Below, one piece after another: positions 34,985 through 46,752 of a stretch of DNA of 64,000 nt; within the stretch, counting starts at the first letter, position 1; every line of letters starts with the position of its first letter. The notes under the pieces are model-generated. The model had not been told where the DNA came from. It did not search any database and saw only the letters and a program-made list of their open reading frames with translations. The stretch comes from Magnolia sinica (Eukaryota > Streptophyta > Magnoliopsida > Magnoliales > Magnoliaceae). Location: positions 75,264,177-75,328,176 of the forward strand of contig NC_080582.1 of assembly GCF_029962835.1 (NCBI RefSeq), in the 5' to 3' direction. The position numbers and the translations under genes were made by a program.

Positions 34985-37900
34985 TGTAACGCCCGGCCCA
35001 TTCCGAACAGTGTCCTCAGGCGTCCACGTTAATACTGCCACAGGACCGCTCGATTAAACCGTCCGTGTGAGGGATACCACTAACAAATTAACCCGGGTTA
35101 TTCTCTTAATATGGTCAAATTTGATTATAGATGGACCGAGTGCAAGCCGTAAAGTCGATTCACCTAATAGTGCTTAACAACTGTCTGTGCGAGCTGTGCA
35201 ATGGCCAAGTAAGGTCAGAAAAATCTAAAACTTGGGGAGATTGTGAACATCGCTGGGCTTGTGGTCCGTCATAGACTACGGACTTAGAGGACACCTAGAA
35301 ATTAAGTGTCTGCGCTGTCCTGATAGCACGTGCCAAGCGCGACTCACCCCAGCCTTGGCCCAAGGATTAGAATCTTAAATCACTGGCCCTTTTAATGAAA
35401 CTGAGATATTAGACATTGCAGCCGTCGAATCTCTTCTAAATTTACGTTGAAGGCCGAAAATATTTCTCTACGCTCGTCCACAAAATCTAAACCCCGATTG
35501 TGGAGCGGTAACCATTGATCGCAAATCGGCCACTTGCGATAAAACCCCGTCTCTGTTTGCCTTCAAACTTTACACGGCCCTTCATTGGGTCATGGGGCAC
35601 CTATCCTATAAATTTCATGGTCAGGGGGGCATTAGGGGGCGGCCCCAATAGTCAGAAATGGACCACACATGGTCATTTAAAGATCGGACCCATACGATAA
35701 AACCCTGCGTCCGTTTGCCTTCAAATTTTGCACGACCCTTCATCGGGCCATGGGACGCCTACGCTACAAATTTGGTGGCCAAGGGGGTGTCAGGGCAACC
35801 CCAGCAGCCAAATAGGGGTCCCAAAGGGCCATTGAAGGAAATAAATAGAACTTAAGGCCATTTGGCCCAAAAATTCAGGATATAAGATCCTTTAGCACCC
35901 ACTCTCACAATTTTTCCAACAACAAGAGAGAGAAGAGAGAGAAGAGAGAAAGAAGAGAGGAAGAAAAGTGTTGTAGGAGGTGGGGCCCAAGGGAACTTGG
36001 AACCTTAGAGAATCTCTTTCCTTTTTCCCATATCCACAACTACAAGTACAACTTCTAACCGATTGAGGTGGTAACCACTCATCTTCTTTAGAAATCCTTT
36101 GTGTTGAGGTAGGCTTGCATGTAATCCTAACATGCAAATGCATTTGACTCAGGACCTCGACAAATTGACCCGTGAGTTCGGCACTCCTAAGTCGTTTCCT
36201 CAAGCTCTCAATGATCCATAGGTGCGGGCCATTATCCTTAGGTGGCCAAGTACCAATTTTAGGATAAATTTAATGATTGTGAATGTTATAGTGATGTGTA
36301 TGAGTGATTTGGGAAAAAATCTAACTAGAAACCTACATAATAGGTCCACCAACATCCATACAACGATAAATTGTGTTTGATTGTTCTTCAACATGTTTGA
36401 GCATGAAATTGGTGTTGCATGTTCATCTCATATATGATTCTTACATGATTTTCCCTGTAGTATGTATGATTGCATTGTTTCTTGTTATATTCTTATACTA
36501 TGAGTGATGTGTTGTTCTTAGTCTCTTTGGCAACCCAGCACCACATGCAAATACGTCTAACTCATGCTATTAAGAGTAGTTGCATTTATATTAACAATCT
36601 AAATTTTCATGATCGATGTATTGTATGCATGATTTCACTTGTACTAGAAGATGAACCCTTAATTGTTGAAGTGTTATTGAATACAATCCATTCTTGGGGT
36701 TAGTAAGGGAACTGAGATTGGTGAAGGTGGTCCCGTTAGTAGAACCATCTTGTAACTAGGCTGATAGATTTGGGCAAATACGAATGGGCGACAATAGTTG
36801 GACTACGTGGGTTGCTTGCACCCGATGTTGTCCGTTACGTACTCGCCTGAACTTGGACGGTCTAGCCCACTTACTGACCAACCATGTTTGTTAACCATGC
36901 CTATTCACACCTGTATGGAACCTGTAACACCCCTCGCCCACTGAAGCCCACTGACAACTGTTAGAAACTGATCCACTGTCTCGTGAGCCAGACATGGTGG
37001 AATGGGACACTGTGATCAAGCTGTTGGCCTACACTGGAGTGACGAGCCTCCCTGTAACGTCTCGTCCAACCAGCAAAGTGTCCTGTGGCGTTCACGTGGG
37101 ATTTGTCGTAGGACTATTCCTTCAAACTACTCGTGATGAGGTACTGCAAGTAAATTAATATAGGATTAGCCCAATTGAGTAGACCAGATGGGTCATGATA
37201 GGACTGAGTGCGGGCCGTCAAGCCAGATGGCCGTCTACACTTAGCAGCAGCCCGTGCGGGCCATACAGCGACCAAGGAAGGTCAGAAAAATCTAAAAATT
37301 TAGGGAACCGTAGATCTCACTGGGCTTGGGGTCCATCGTGGACCACAGACTCAGTGGACACCTAAAACTTTATCATCCTCGCCGTTCCAGCGGTACTTGC
37401 CAAATGCAACCCACCCAAGGCCAGAATTAGAATCTAGCACTTGTAAATAAAACTGAAATTCAAGGCTTTTCTACCATCGGATCTTTTGTTCATTTACGGT
37501 GAAGGTCTAATGTATTGTTCTACGCATGTCCATATAATCCGAGACCCGATCGTGGAACGGTGACTGTTGATCGCAAATCGGACCCGTACGACCAAACCCC
37601 ATATCCGATCGTTCTCAAATTTTGCATGGCCCTTCATCGGGCCATGGAGCACCTATCCTATAAGTTTCATGGTCAGGGGCCACCAGAAACGCCTCGACAA
37701 TCGGAATGGACCCCACAGGGCCACTTAAGGGTCGGAACCGTATGATCAAACCCCATATTCGTTTATCCGTTCGTTCTCAAATTTTGCATGGCCCCTCATT
37801 GAGTCATGAGACACCTACACACTAAATTTGGTGGCCTAGGGGGTGGTAGGGCCACTTCTAAGCCAATAGGGAGTCCTAGAGGGCCATTGTGAGCATTTGA

Positions 37901-40900
37901 AGAAACTTAAGGCCAAAGGGCCCAAGTCTAGGGAATAAAGCCTTAAGGCCCTCTTTCTCATAACTCCTCCATTACTCCAACAACCTAAGGGAAGGTGAGA
38001 GCAAGGAGAGTAAGGAGAGAAAGAGAGAGTGAAGAAGAGTGTGGGTGGACCTTAGATCGAGGTGGGGCGCAAGGAAACCAATCTTGCAACTCCCTACCTC
38101 TTCTCCAAGAAAACCCTACGCCTCAACCGTAAGAATCGTTTCCGTTGATCGTCTAGGTAAATCCCTCATCCATTTTTTTTGAAACCCATATGTTAAGAAG
38201 GGATTGACATGGATTTCTAACATGCAAGTGCTTGTTTTAGGGATTCCGGCCGATCGACCCCAAAGCCCTCATTCCTAGGTCATTTTCTAAGTCTCCAAGG
38301 ATCCATAGGTGCGGACTATTAACCTTAGGTGGCCTAGCACCAATTTTCATTACGATTTTAATGATTTTGAATGCTTGGATGATGTGTTTGGAGGATCTAG
38401 AGAGAAACCTAGGAAGCACCTTACCCTTGATTCCATAAATTTAACATGGAGTAGTTGTGGCATGTTTGTTACCTCTCATGTTTAGGTAGGAATTTAATGT
38501 TGTATGCTCATGTCTTGTGATTCATGTGTGATGTTCCTTATAGCATGTTTGTTGCCTCTCGTATGATGGGGTAGGAATTTAATGGTTGCATGTCCATGAC
38601 TTGTTGATCCATATATGATGTATTGTATAGCATGTTTGACTCATTAACACTTGTGCTTGTGTTCCTACGATGTATGAAATGCTTATCTTCTCACTAACCC
38701 ACACAATACACTTGCACCTTTAGTTCACTTCATGATTTGCTTTGCTTGGTAGAGAAATTGAGATTCTATGTCGAAAGTTATGGACGCATGTTTTCACTTA
38801 TATTAGAGGATAACTATGTTTGTGGCATGTTATGAATTACCATCAACCTTAGAGTTGGTCAGGAAAATGAAGAAAGTGAAGGTGGTCCCGCTGGAAGGAC
38901 TATCCTGAGGCTAAACCCATGGATTTGGGCGAGTGCGTGTGAGCGATAGTAGTTAGACTACATGGGTCGCTTGTACCCAATGTTGTCTGTCACGTGCTTA
39001 CCTGACTCATGTGGTCTAGCCTATTTACTGACTAACCTTGTTTGTTAACCATGTTTGCTCACATATGTATGGAACCTGAAACACCCTACAACCATTGTAG
39101 CCCATCGATAACTAAATTGAAACCGATCCACCGCCTCGTGAGCCGGGCATGGTGGAATGGGACACTGTGTCCGAGCTGTCGGCCTACGCTGGGGTGACGC
39201 GCCTTCCTGTAGTGACCGCGAGCGATCCCTTTTTCTTGATACTCCCCATGTGCTTGAAGTCGGGGATGGGGAACCCAGCAGGATTAAGGATCGTGGGGTC
39301 TCGGCCTCACATATTGGAGGGCCTTAGCCTCACAACCAGTTCAGGGCATTTGATACGTGGGGTGTATCAGTTTTCCCAACCTGCTCGATGAATGGAATTA
39401 ACTAAGAACTTGACTAACATTATCATCGCATCATACTAGCTAGGTTGGCAACTCGGCAGCCGAGGTCGCTCTGAGGGAGTGTTGATCATACACGATCTTT
39501 AGATGGAGTCGCTCGAGGGAGTGTTGTAGCGAGGGCATGTGTTATATCATCCATCATGCATATGCATTAATAAGATTAGTTAGGTATTCATGAATGATTT
39601 CTTTTCATTAAGTTCATAATAGCACCCACTGAATTGATCACCTACTCTCACTCTGGGATGGTATTTTAAAACACCAACCAGACTTGCCTATAGATGCAGG
39701 TGATGTAGAGTATGAGGAGCCCGGCGATGCAAGCTTCGATGAGGAGGACGAGTTCTCCTACTTCCAGTTAATGATCGGGTCTTCGTCGGCTCAGTAGATG
39801 AGACGTTGGATCGCTGAGTAGTAGACTCAGCTTTATTCTTTTGGACATATTATTCTTTTGTGATTTTATTGGGCAACGTCTGGTGCGACCCATGTATATT
39901 TCGGACCTATATATATATGCTTGATTTCTCTCATTTCAGTAGACACGTGTAGTTTTGCTTCATGTTTTAGGAAATTTCAGGCTGCGCATTTAAACCTGAT
40001 TAAACGCATATTAATGAAAATCGGTTATACGTGACACTCAGGAACTCGGGAATCGAGTGTATGCACAACCCTCGATTTTCAGGGCGTTACACTCCCTATA
40101 GTGACCGCGACCAATTCTGGCTCCCAGCACTCCTCATGTGCTTGAAATTGGGGATGAGGACCCTGATGGGATCAAGGATCGTGGGGTCCTAGCCTCGCAC
40201 GTTGAGGGGTCATGGCCTCGCAAATGGTTGAGGGCATTGATACCGTAAGGTGTACCAATTTCCCGATCTGCTGGATGAACAGAATTAATTAAAGACTCGG
40301 CTAACACGATCACGATCGCATCGCATTAGTTAGGTTGGCGACTCGGCAGTTGAGGTCGTAATAAGGGAGCGTTGGTCATGCGCGATCGTTAGACGAAGTC
40401 ACTCGAGAGAGTGTTGTTGTGAGGTCATGTATCATACCATAATTCATGCATATGCATTAACAAGATTAGTTAGGGATTTGTGAATGTATGTTTTTCATTA
40501 AATTCATTATAGAATTGAAACTTGATGTAACTTAAGGCTAATGGCACCCACTGAGTTAATCACTCACTCTCACTCTGGGATGGTGTTTTAAAACACCAAC
40601 CAGACTCTTCAGTAGATGCAGGTGACGCTGAGCTCGACGAGATGAGCGGTGCAAGTTTAGACAAGAGAACGAGCTATCCTACTTCCAGCTGATGGGCGGG
40701 TCGCTGTCGTTTAAGCGGGTTGATTATGGATTGCTGATAGTAGACTCAGCGCACTATTCTTTTGGACATCTCATTTTTTTGGTATTTTGCCAAGCGACAC
40801 CTTGTGCAGCCCGTTAATATTTTGTAGACTCATATACATTAGTCACTTTCATTTCAGTTGACCAGTTATGATTATGATTTATGTTCCAATTAATTCCATC

Positions 40901-41011
40901 CTGCTCATTAAATGGAGATTTATGCAAAACATTAAAATATGGTAATAAGTGATGCCCGGAAACTTGGGAGTCGAGTGTATGCTCGACCCCCCCAAATTTC
41001 AGGGTGTTACA
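34985..41011 (+). mobile_element. LTR-like element A (nested in C)
   Basis: A begins TGTAACGCCCGGCCC at 34985 and ends AGGGTGTTACA at 41011, flanked by a perfect CATGA (34980-34984 and 41012-41016). Without element B it is about 2.98 kb. Features in order are GGATATAAGATCC near 35878, an AG-rich tract at 35922-35960, and the shared 3' block CACTCTCACTCTGGGATGGT near 40563. No ORF of note. Confidence 0.88.
37053..40091 (+). mobile_element. LTR-like element B (nested in A)
   Basis: B is 3,039 bp, from TGTAACGTCTCGTCC to CAGGGCGTTACA, flanked by CTCCC at 37048-37052 and 40092-40096. It aligns along its length with A: shared GACTCGAC/GATCGCAAATCGG, CCTTCATCGGGCCATGG, an AG-rich tract at 37980-38040 and ACTCTCACTCTGGGATGGTA at 39647. 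Element A's text resumes exactly after the right CTCCC (TATAGTGACCGCGA). No coding content; a solo LTR is the likeliest reading. Confidence 0.9.
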
Positions 41012-43582
41012 CATGACCTCACCCATAACACCCCCTCGAGCGACTTCGTCTCACGGTCGCGCATGACCAACACAACCTCATTGCGACCTTAACTGCCGAG
41101 TCACCAAATCCTAGTTAATGCGATCCATGAATAATGTATTAGCCGAGTTTTTAGTAATTTCGTTCATCCAGCAGGTTGGGAAAACTAGTACACCCTTACG
41201 ATATCAATGCCCTCATCCATTTGCGAGGCCAGGACCCCTCAACTTGCGAGACCAAGAACCCGCGATCCTTGATCCCATCGGAGTCCCCACCCCCGATTGC
41301 AAGCACGTGGGGAGTGCTGGGAAGAAGGGTTGCTCGCTGTCACTACGGGGAGGCTCATCACCCCAGCGTAGGCCGACATCTCAGACATATTGTCTCATTC
41401 CACCATGCCCGGCTAACGAGACTATGGATTAGTTTCTAGTTGTTGTCGGTGGGCGTCAGTGGGTGAGGGGTGTTCCAGGTTCCAAACAGGCATGAGCAAA
41501 CATGGTTAACAAACATGGTTGGTCAATCGGTGGAGTAGACCGCCCAAGTTCAAGCGAGTAAGCAACACACGACATCGAGTGGAAGCAACCCATGTAGTCC
41601 TGCTACCGTCGCCCCTTTACGTCCACCCAAATCAGTCGGACTAGTCACAGGATAGCCCAATCAATGGGGCCGCCATTACAATTCACAGATTCCTGACCAA
41701 CCCAGAGAATGGGTTATATTCAATAACAATTCTAAATAGATAAGATTCATACTCAAGAACAAATGGAAACAAACATGTGATTAATCAAAACATAAAATCC
41801 AGGATAAAAATAATGCAAACTACTCCTAGCAGTGGAAAAATAGTCGTGTGTGCATGCGGTGTCGGATTTACTCAGGGGACAAGGAATTTGCAAGTCAAAC
41901 ATACTGCAGGGGAAAACAAACATACACGCAACAAGGGAGGATGCAGAAAATCAAATGCACAAACAACATACAACCAAATTTCCAGATCTAAACAAGTTTG
42001 AGACAAATCAAACATCAAATTTCAACACATGCATATTAGGTAAACTTATCAGACGGGATTCTAATCAGATTTTCCTCTAAGCTATACATGCATAGCAATC
42101 TAGCATCCATAATCATTAAATCTATTCTGAAACTGATACTTGGCCACCTAAGGATAATGATCCGCACCTTAAGAAGGAATATCCGATTTTTGAGCTACTA
42201 TGGTTAGGGATTTGGAAAAAATCACAAATTCGTATACAAACACCAAGAAGTATATGAGATTCATGCAATTCATTTTACAAAGAACTTAGGTTAGGAAGTA
42301 GGTTTGTTTCTTACCTCCAAATCGCAAATGGGGTGGATTCGGCGAAGGAAAATGATCGATGCTAGGGCTTTGATTGGAGGAAACTAATAAAGGGAAGCAC
42401 TAAAGCTTCCTCACTCCTACTCTCACTCTTCTTCTCTTCTTCTTTCTCCTTCTTTTTCTCTCTTTCTCTCCCTTGGAGGATGTAAATTCGTATGGAGAGA
42501 TGGGGTGCCCAAATGAGGCCCTTATATAGTGTTAGATTTGGTGAAAATGGCTCTCAATGATTGGATTTTTACTATACAAGCCCTATGGGAGGGTTTTTCT
42601 AGCCTCTAAGGCCCATTATGGGCTCCTATGGTTAGGGATTTGAGGAAAATCACAAATTCCTATCTCTAATGATGATCTACGTATGGATATGATTGGCCCG
42701 CTATTTGGACATGTCAATTAACGAATATGTTTAGAAGTCTGTTTAACGGTCACCGATGGTCGATCGGGGTCGCAGCTATACGGATATGAGCAGGGAAATA
42801 TCATTAATCGGTACTCCAATTTTGATTATGGATTGACGGTCTGAAATTCTCAACTTTGCGTAAGAGTGAACGACCTAATTCACTTAAGTTTCAGCCTCTT
42901 CTTTTAGGGTATTTGCACTTCTCATGTACTCGTCCCTCGACTCAAGTTGAGCGGTTCTGGACACTACCCAGGTCTGACTCCCGCGATGGACGTCGAGCCC
43001 AGTAAGAGGGACATTATTCTATAGTTTTGGAACTAGTGGCCCACTAACGAGCGGTTTAGAGCTCGTTTGGATAATCAAGGCATTTCTGAAATGAATTAGT
43101 TAGCAAGATTTCTTGTGCGCGATGATTAGGGTTTGGATTAACTATGTTCATAGTGTGGTTTATTTGTAATTAGTGGAAATGGCGATTTGGTCTTAATAAC
43201 CCCAAACCGTCGGTTTTTAAGCTAAAGGAGTAACTGGATTGATTTGGTTTGTTAATTAAGATCTGACCCCCACTCGTTTCGGCTTTGGGTAGATCTTTAA
43301 TTTAGTTACGATTGTCTTGATTAGTCAGCGATGGGTCGGTTAGACTTGGGCCTTATGTGAACAAATTGTGTGACTAAACTTGATGTTCAAGTGATCCGTT
43401 GGGTTCATTGGTTTTCTACAGTTGATCAATCTTATTTTTACGGTTCTTTATCGGTACTAGCCACATATAAGCTCAACTCGAGCGTCAATGGTCTGTAAGT
43501 GATGACGTGGCTAGTTATTAAAAAAAAATTTAAGGATTTTTGGCAAACCCAAAATAGCGAAAATTTGGGGTGTTACACTGGG

Positions 43583-44430
43583 TCTCATAGTATTGAGGGG
43601 TTTTAGGTGAGAGATTTTACGTACCTTCACCGTTAGAAAGATCCCGAACGTGTAGAGGAATCTCCTGAGATCCTTGGTGAAGATCTCGGGATCCCGAGCG
43701 TGTCGCGGATATCCTCCGAAATCTTTGAAGAAGATCTCGGGCGAATCTTTCTTAGATAAGATCTTATTATTCAAAATCAGCGGAGATGTGCAGTAAGAGG
43801 TCGAAGTGGTTTTGGCCGACCTGGCATAGGAGTAGTATGCCGACCTAACCTGAGTGTAGTCTGCTGACCTGACCTGGGTGTAGTATGCCTACCTGACCTG
43901 GGTATAGTCTGACGACCTTTCTTAAGGGTAGTCTATCGACCTTTCATAGGAGTAGTCTGCCGAATCGACTTGAGGGTAGTCTATCGACCTAACCCGGGAG
44001 TAGTGTGCCGATCTAACCTGAGCGTAGTCTTTCGACCTTTCCTGCGGGTGTCTGCCAACATTTCTTGGTGGTAGCATACTGACCTGACTTGAGTAGTCTG
44101 CCGACCTTTCTTGGGTATATTTGCCGACCTTTCCTGGGGGTAGTTTGCCAACCTAACCTAAGTGTAGTCTGCCAACCTTTCCTGGGAATAGTCTGCTGAC
44201 CTGTCTTGGATGTAGTCTGCCAACCTACACCGAGCTATCTTGGGGGTCCGAGGTACTCTTGGCCGACCTGGATACTCGTATGAGCTTTCAGCCTCTCCTT
44301 GTTGTTGGGTAGATGGTCGACTTACCAACTTGCTGACCTGCTGATCTATATTCATATGTAGTAGGTGACCGACCTCTCTTCCTTAGCCATTGTGGAGCTT
44401 ATTGGTCATGACCGGCACTGGCCGACCTCG
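43583..44430 (+). repeat. LTR-like fragment with 24-bp minisatellite
   Basis: From about 43810 to 44225 a 24-bp unit of the form GCCGACCTAACCTGAGTGTA+GTCT repeats some 16 times with substitutions and a few indels. Units are contiguous with no unique spacers, so this is not a CRISPR. The surrounding text (GATCTCGGGATCCCGAGCG) looks like retroelement LTR, perhaps the one entered by element C. Confidence 0.7.
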
Positions 44431-44756
44431 CATCCCACAGAAATGTTCAAGTCAAACTCTTCTCTTTAACCAATCCATTTTTACCCATAACAAATATGAA
44501 TTCTGATTTTATTTTTTTAATATTAATAGTGTAATTAAACTGGTAAATATTGGACAATTATTAATTAATAAAATTTTAAATTATTTGTATGGAATCAAGA
44601 GAACATCCTTATAAATTAAGTTTTTTATTAATCAAGAAAGACTATTTCTCACCATCCATTCACACGCGCTCCTCCATGTCATTCCCACATGTGATCCGTG
44701 GAATCCGCGTCAGAAAAGTCAATCTTCATTTTGTAATTCAACTTGCTTTTAGATCC
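44431..44756. other. AT-rich spacer, no feature recognised
   Basis: AT-rich with TTAATTAATAA runs. No gene or element ends. Confidence 0.4.
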
Positions 44757-44772
44757 GAGCATTACATTATTT

Positions 44773-44941
44773 TTAAAAAAATTTATTTATTTATTTTTCT
44801 GGGTTAGTTGGTTAGTACACACCCATGTGCGTAAACACACTCCATGTTAGCCACCCCCACTAGGGATCGATACCAAGACCTCAAGTGTTGAAACGAGGTA
44901 TCACCACTCAGTTGGCCGGTTGAGCCATGGATCTGGGTGTA
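44773..44941 (-). mobile_element. SINE-like element (family 2), imperfect 15-bp flanking repeat
   Basis: On the minus strand the element reads CCAGATCCATGGCTCAACCG, with an A-box-like GGCTCAACCGGCCAACTGAG and a B-box-like GGTATCGATCCCT, and ends in an A-rich AAATAAATAAAT tail. GAGCATTACATTATT (44757-44771) and GAGCAATACGTTATT (44942-44956) flank it, matching at 13 of 15. It is distinct from family 1. Confidence 0.7.
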
Positions 44942-45122
44942 GAGCAATACGTTATTAATATATACCTTTGATGTCGGTCATATTTCGAACATCCAAACTG
45001 TTGACATGATAGGAATGGCTCTGGATGCATACCCAAGAAGGGCATGTTCGAAGCCTTTCATCTTTTTGCTCTTTTCCTTCCAATATGTAATATCACATAA
45101 CGGTCTCGAATGATTTTGAGGC

Positions 45123-45210
45123 GGACGCGGTTTGCGTCCTGCCCCAGCTGCAGCTGGAGAGTCTCCGCTGGGAACGGGCAGGAGCTTTGAGTAGGACGCA
45201 ATCCGCGTCC
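45123..45210. mobile_element. 88-bp Mutator-like MITE with 9-bp target duplication
   Basis: The ends GGACGCGGTTTGCGTCCTGC and, inverted, GGACGCAATCCGCGTCC pair closely. TTTTGAGGC flanks it at 45114-45122 and 45211-45219. The ends match those of the 2.2-kb element at 57339-59562. Confidence 0.82.
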
Positions 45211-45219
45211 TTTTGAGGC

Positions 45220-45784
45220 GGTCACCATCAGCTTTAAATCTCGTCTTGTAAACGGTCTGGATCACCGAACCATGACCCCAGATCTAACGGCTATAATCAC
45301 AAGGTATTATTTGTGTTACCTGATCGTTACACGAGAGCAGTATATATTAGATCCATCCCGTCCATCAGATACGAAGCCACATTTTCACCGTCGATCCTAA
45401 AAACCAGTTCAATATAAGACGTAAGTGAGCCACGACACAAATAATGGTGCAAAATCATGCATAAAAACTCTAAATTCACATGGTGTATGGCCCACATGAG
45501 TTTTGGAATGGCTTAAGGAATCCCTTCATCGCAGTGGGTCAGGTCAGATGAATAGATTAGATGGAATACATACACCAAGATGGACCCCACACATAATTGG
45601 GATTATTTTAACGGTGGGCGACCCATCTCAACTGTCCAGTGGTGTAGCCTACCTGAGGTTTGAATCGCCCTGATTTTCAGACACCGGTCCAAGTAACGTG
45701 TGGCGCACCTGATGGACGGTGGATCTTGCCCACATGAAGTCGTCCGTCCACGTGAGCAACTTGTCAGTGACTTCCCGAGTTACG
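45220..45784. repeat. Foldback repeat (second subfamily)
   Basis: About 45330-45730 follows the order of 30250-30660: TATATATTAGATCCATCCCG, CATCAGATACGAAGCCAC, GGTGTATGGCCCACATGAG, then GATGGACGGTGGATCTTGCC. Confidence 0.55.
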
Positions 45785-45793
45785 CAAGCGTTG

Positions 45794-46752
45794 GAGCAAT
45801 TTCCAACTGTACGACCCATATATGGCCACCATCCTTTTTAAGCCCACTTGCTTTTTACGTCCCAGGAGTAAGCCCCAGCTGTACGGCCCCATTTCTCATG
45901 TCGAAAATGCCCTGCTTTCCTCCCTTAGGCGGATCGCCTGGACGAGCGTTTACGCTCCTCGAACTCCGAGTTGTACGAACGGTTCAAAAGATGTCAAAGT
46001 TACATGGGCCCCACAGTTATCTATTTATTATATCTACAACGTTCATCCATATTTCGAGATCATTTTGGAGCATTATCAAATATATATATATATATACCCA
46101 AAGATCAACTGGACCACACCACAAAGAGCAGTGGAAAATTTGATTTTCACCATTAAAAATTTTGTAGGGCCCACTGTAACATTTATTTTCCATCCAATCT
46201 ATTCATAAGGTCACAAAGACCTGATGAAGAGGAAAAACAATTTTCATAATGATCCAAACTTCTATAACCCCTAAAAGGGTTTCAATGGTTTACGATTCAA
46301 TTCCCCACGCCCTTTTACAGTGTGGTCCACTTGATAGTTAGATCTGTCTTATTTTTCTTCTAAAGCCTTAATAGGAGCTCGCCACAGCTCGCCAAATAGA
46401 TGGACGGTTTGGATATAACACAAACCTTAAAATGGGACCCACAAAAGCAGTAGGAATTTGACAGCAAAAAAAAAAAGTTCTGACCACGGGGCATAGTGCC
46501 GCACCAGTCTGGCAGAATTATTATTATTATTTTTACAAGGAGTGCTTTTTTCACCTTACATTTTTCTCTAATACATAATCATGTAAATTTGTATATATAA
46601 GAATATAAAAATATTTTTCTATCTTTTAATTCATTTCTTTGTCTATTTATTTAATAAGCATATCTCCTAAACTAGAATGAGTTACTTAACTCACCCCATA
46701 TGATTTTGGGGTAGGAGAAGCTAATTTAGCTAACCCATGTAGTTATTTTCTA
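45794..46752 (+). repeat. Left terminal inverted repeat arm
   Basis: It pairs with 54181-55126 inverted, from the terminus (CCATATATGGCC, GTACGGCCCCATTTCTCA, GGCGGATCGCCTGG, TTACGCTCCTCGAA) through a GTGGACC foldback-like segment (46000-46420) and AT-rich text (GATAGAAAAATA / TATTTTTCTATC) to the array edge. Confidence 0.85.

Larger units (their letters stand above)
34397..43577 (-). mobile_element. LTR-like element C (outermost of three nested copies)
   Basis: C begins TGTAACACCCC at 34397 and ends GGGGTGTTACA at 43577, with flanks TTGGG (34392-34396) and CTGGG (43578-43582), a 5-bp duplication with one change. Removing the insert A leaves about 3.15 kb. It is reversed relative to A and B: the CT-rich tract at 42410-42475 and CTTATATAG at 42521 are the mirror of the TATA and AG-rich tract in A. 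It has no coding content. The TGTAACACCCC start and 3-kb size suggest a solo LTR of a Del/Tekay-type Gypsy element, by recall of the family. Confidence 0.82.

Noticed and set aside
43810..44225. Possible CRISPR array
   Set aside because: The 24-bp units are contiguous and degenerate, without unique spacers; this is plant DNA.
45700..46208. ORFs of 147 and 128 residues in the left arm
   Set aside because: They lie in the inverted arm of the giant element and match no transposase or other known domain.
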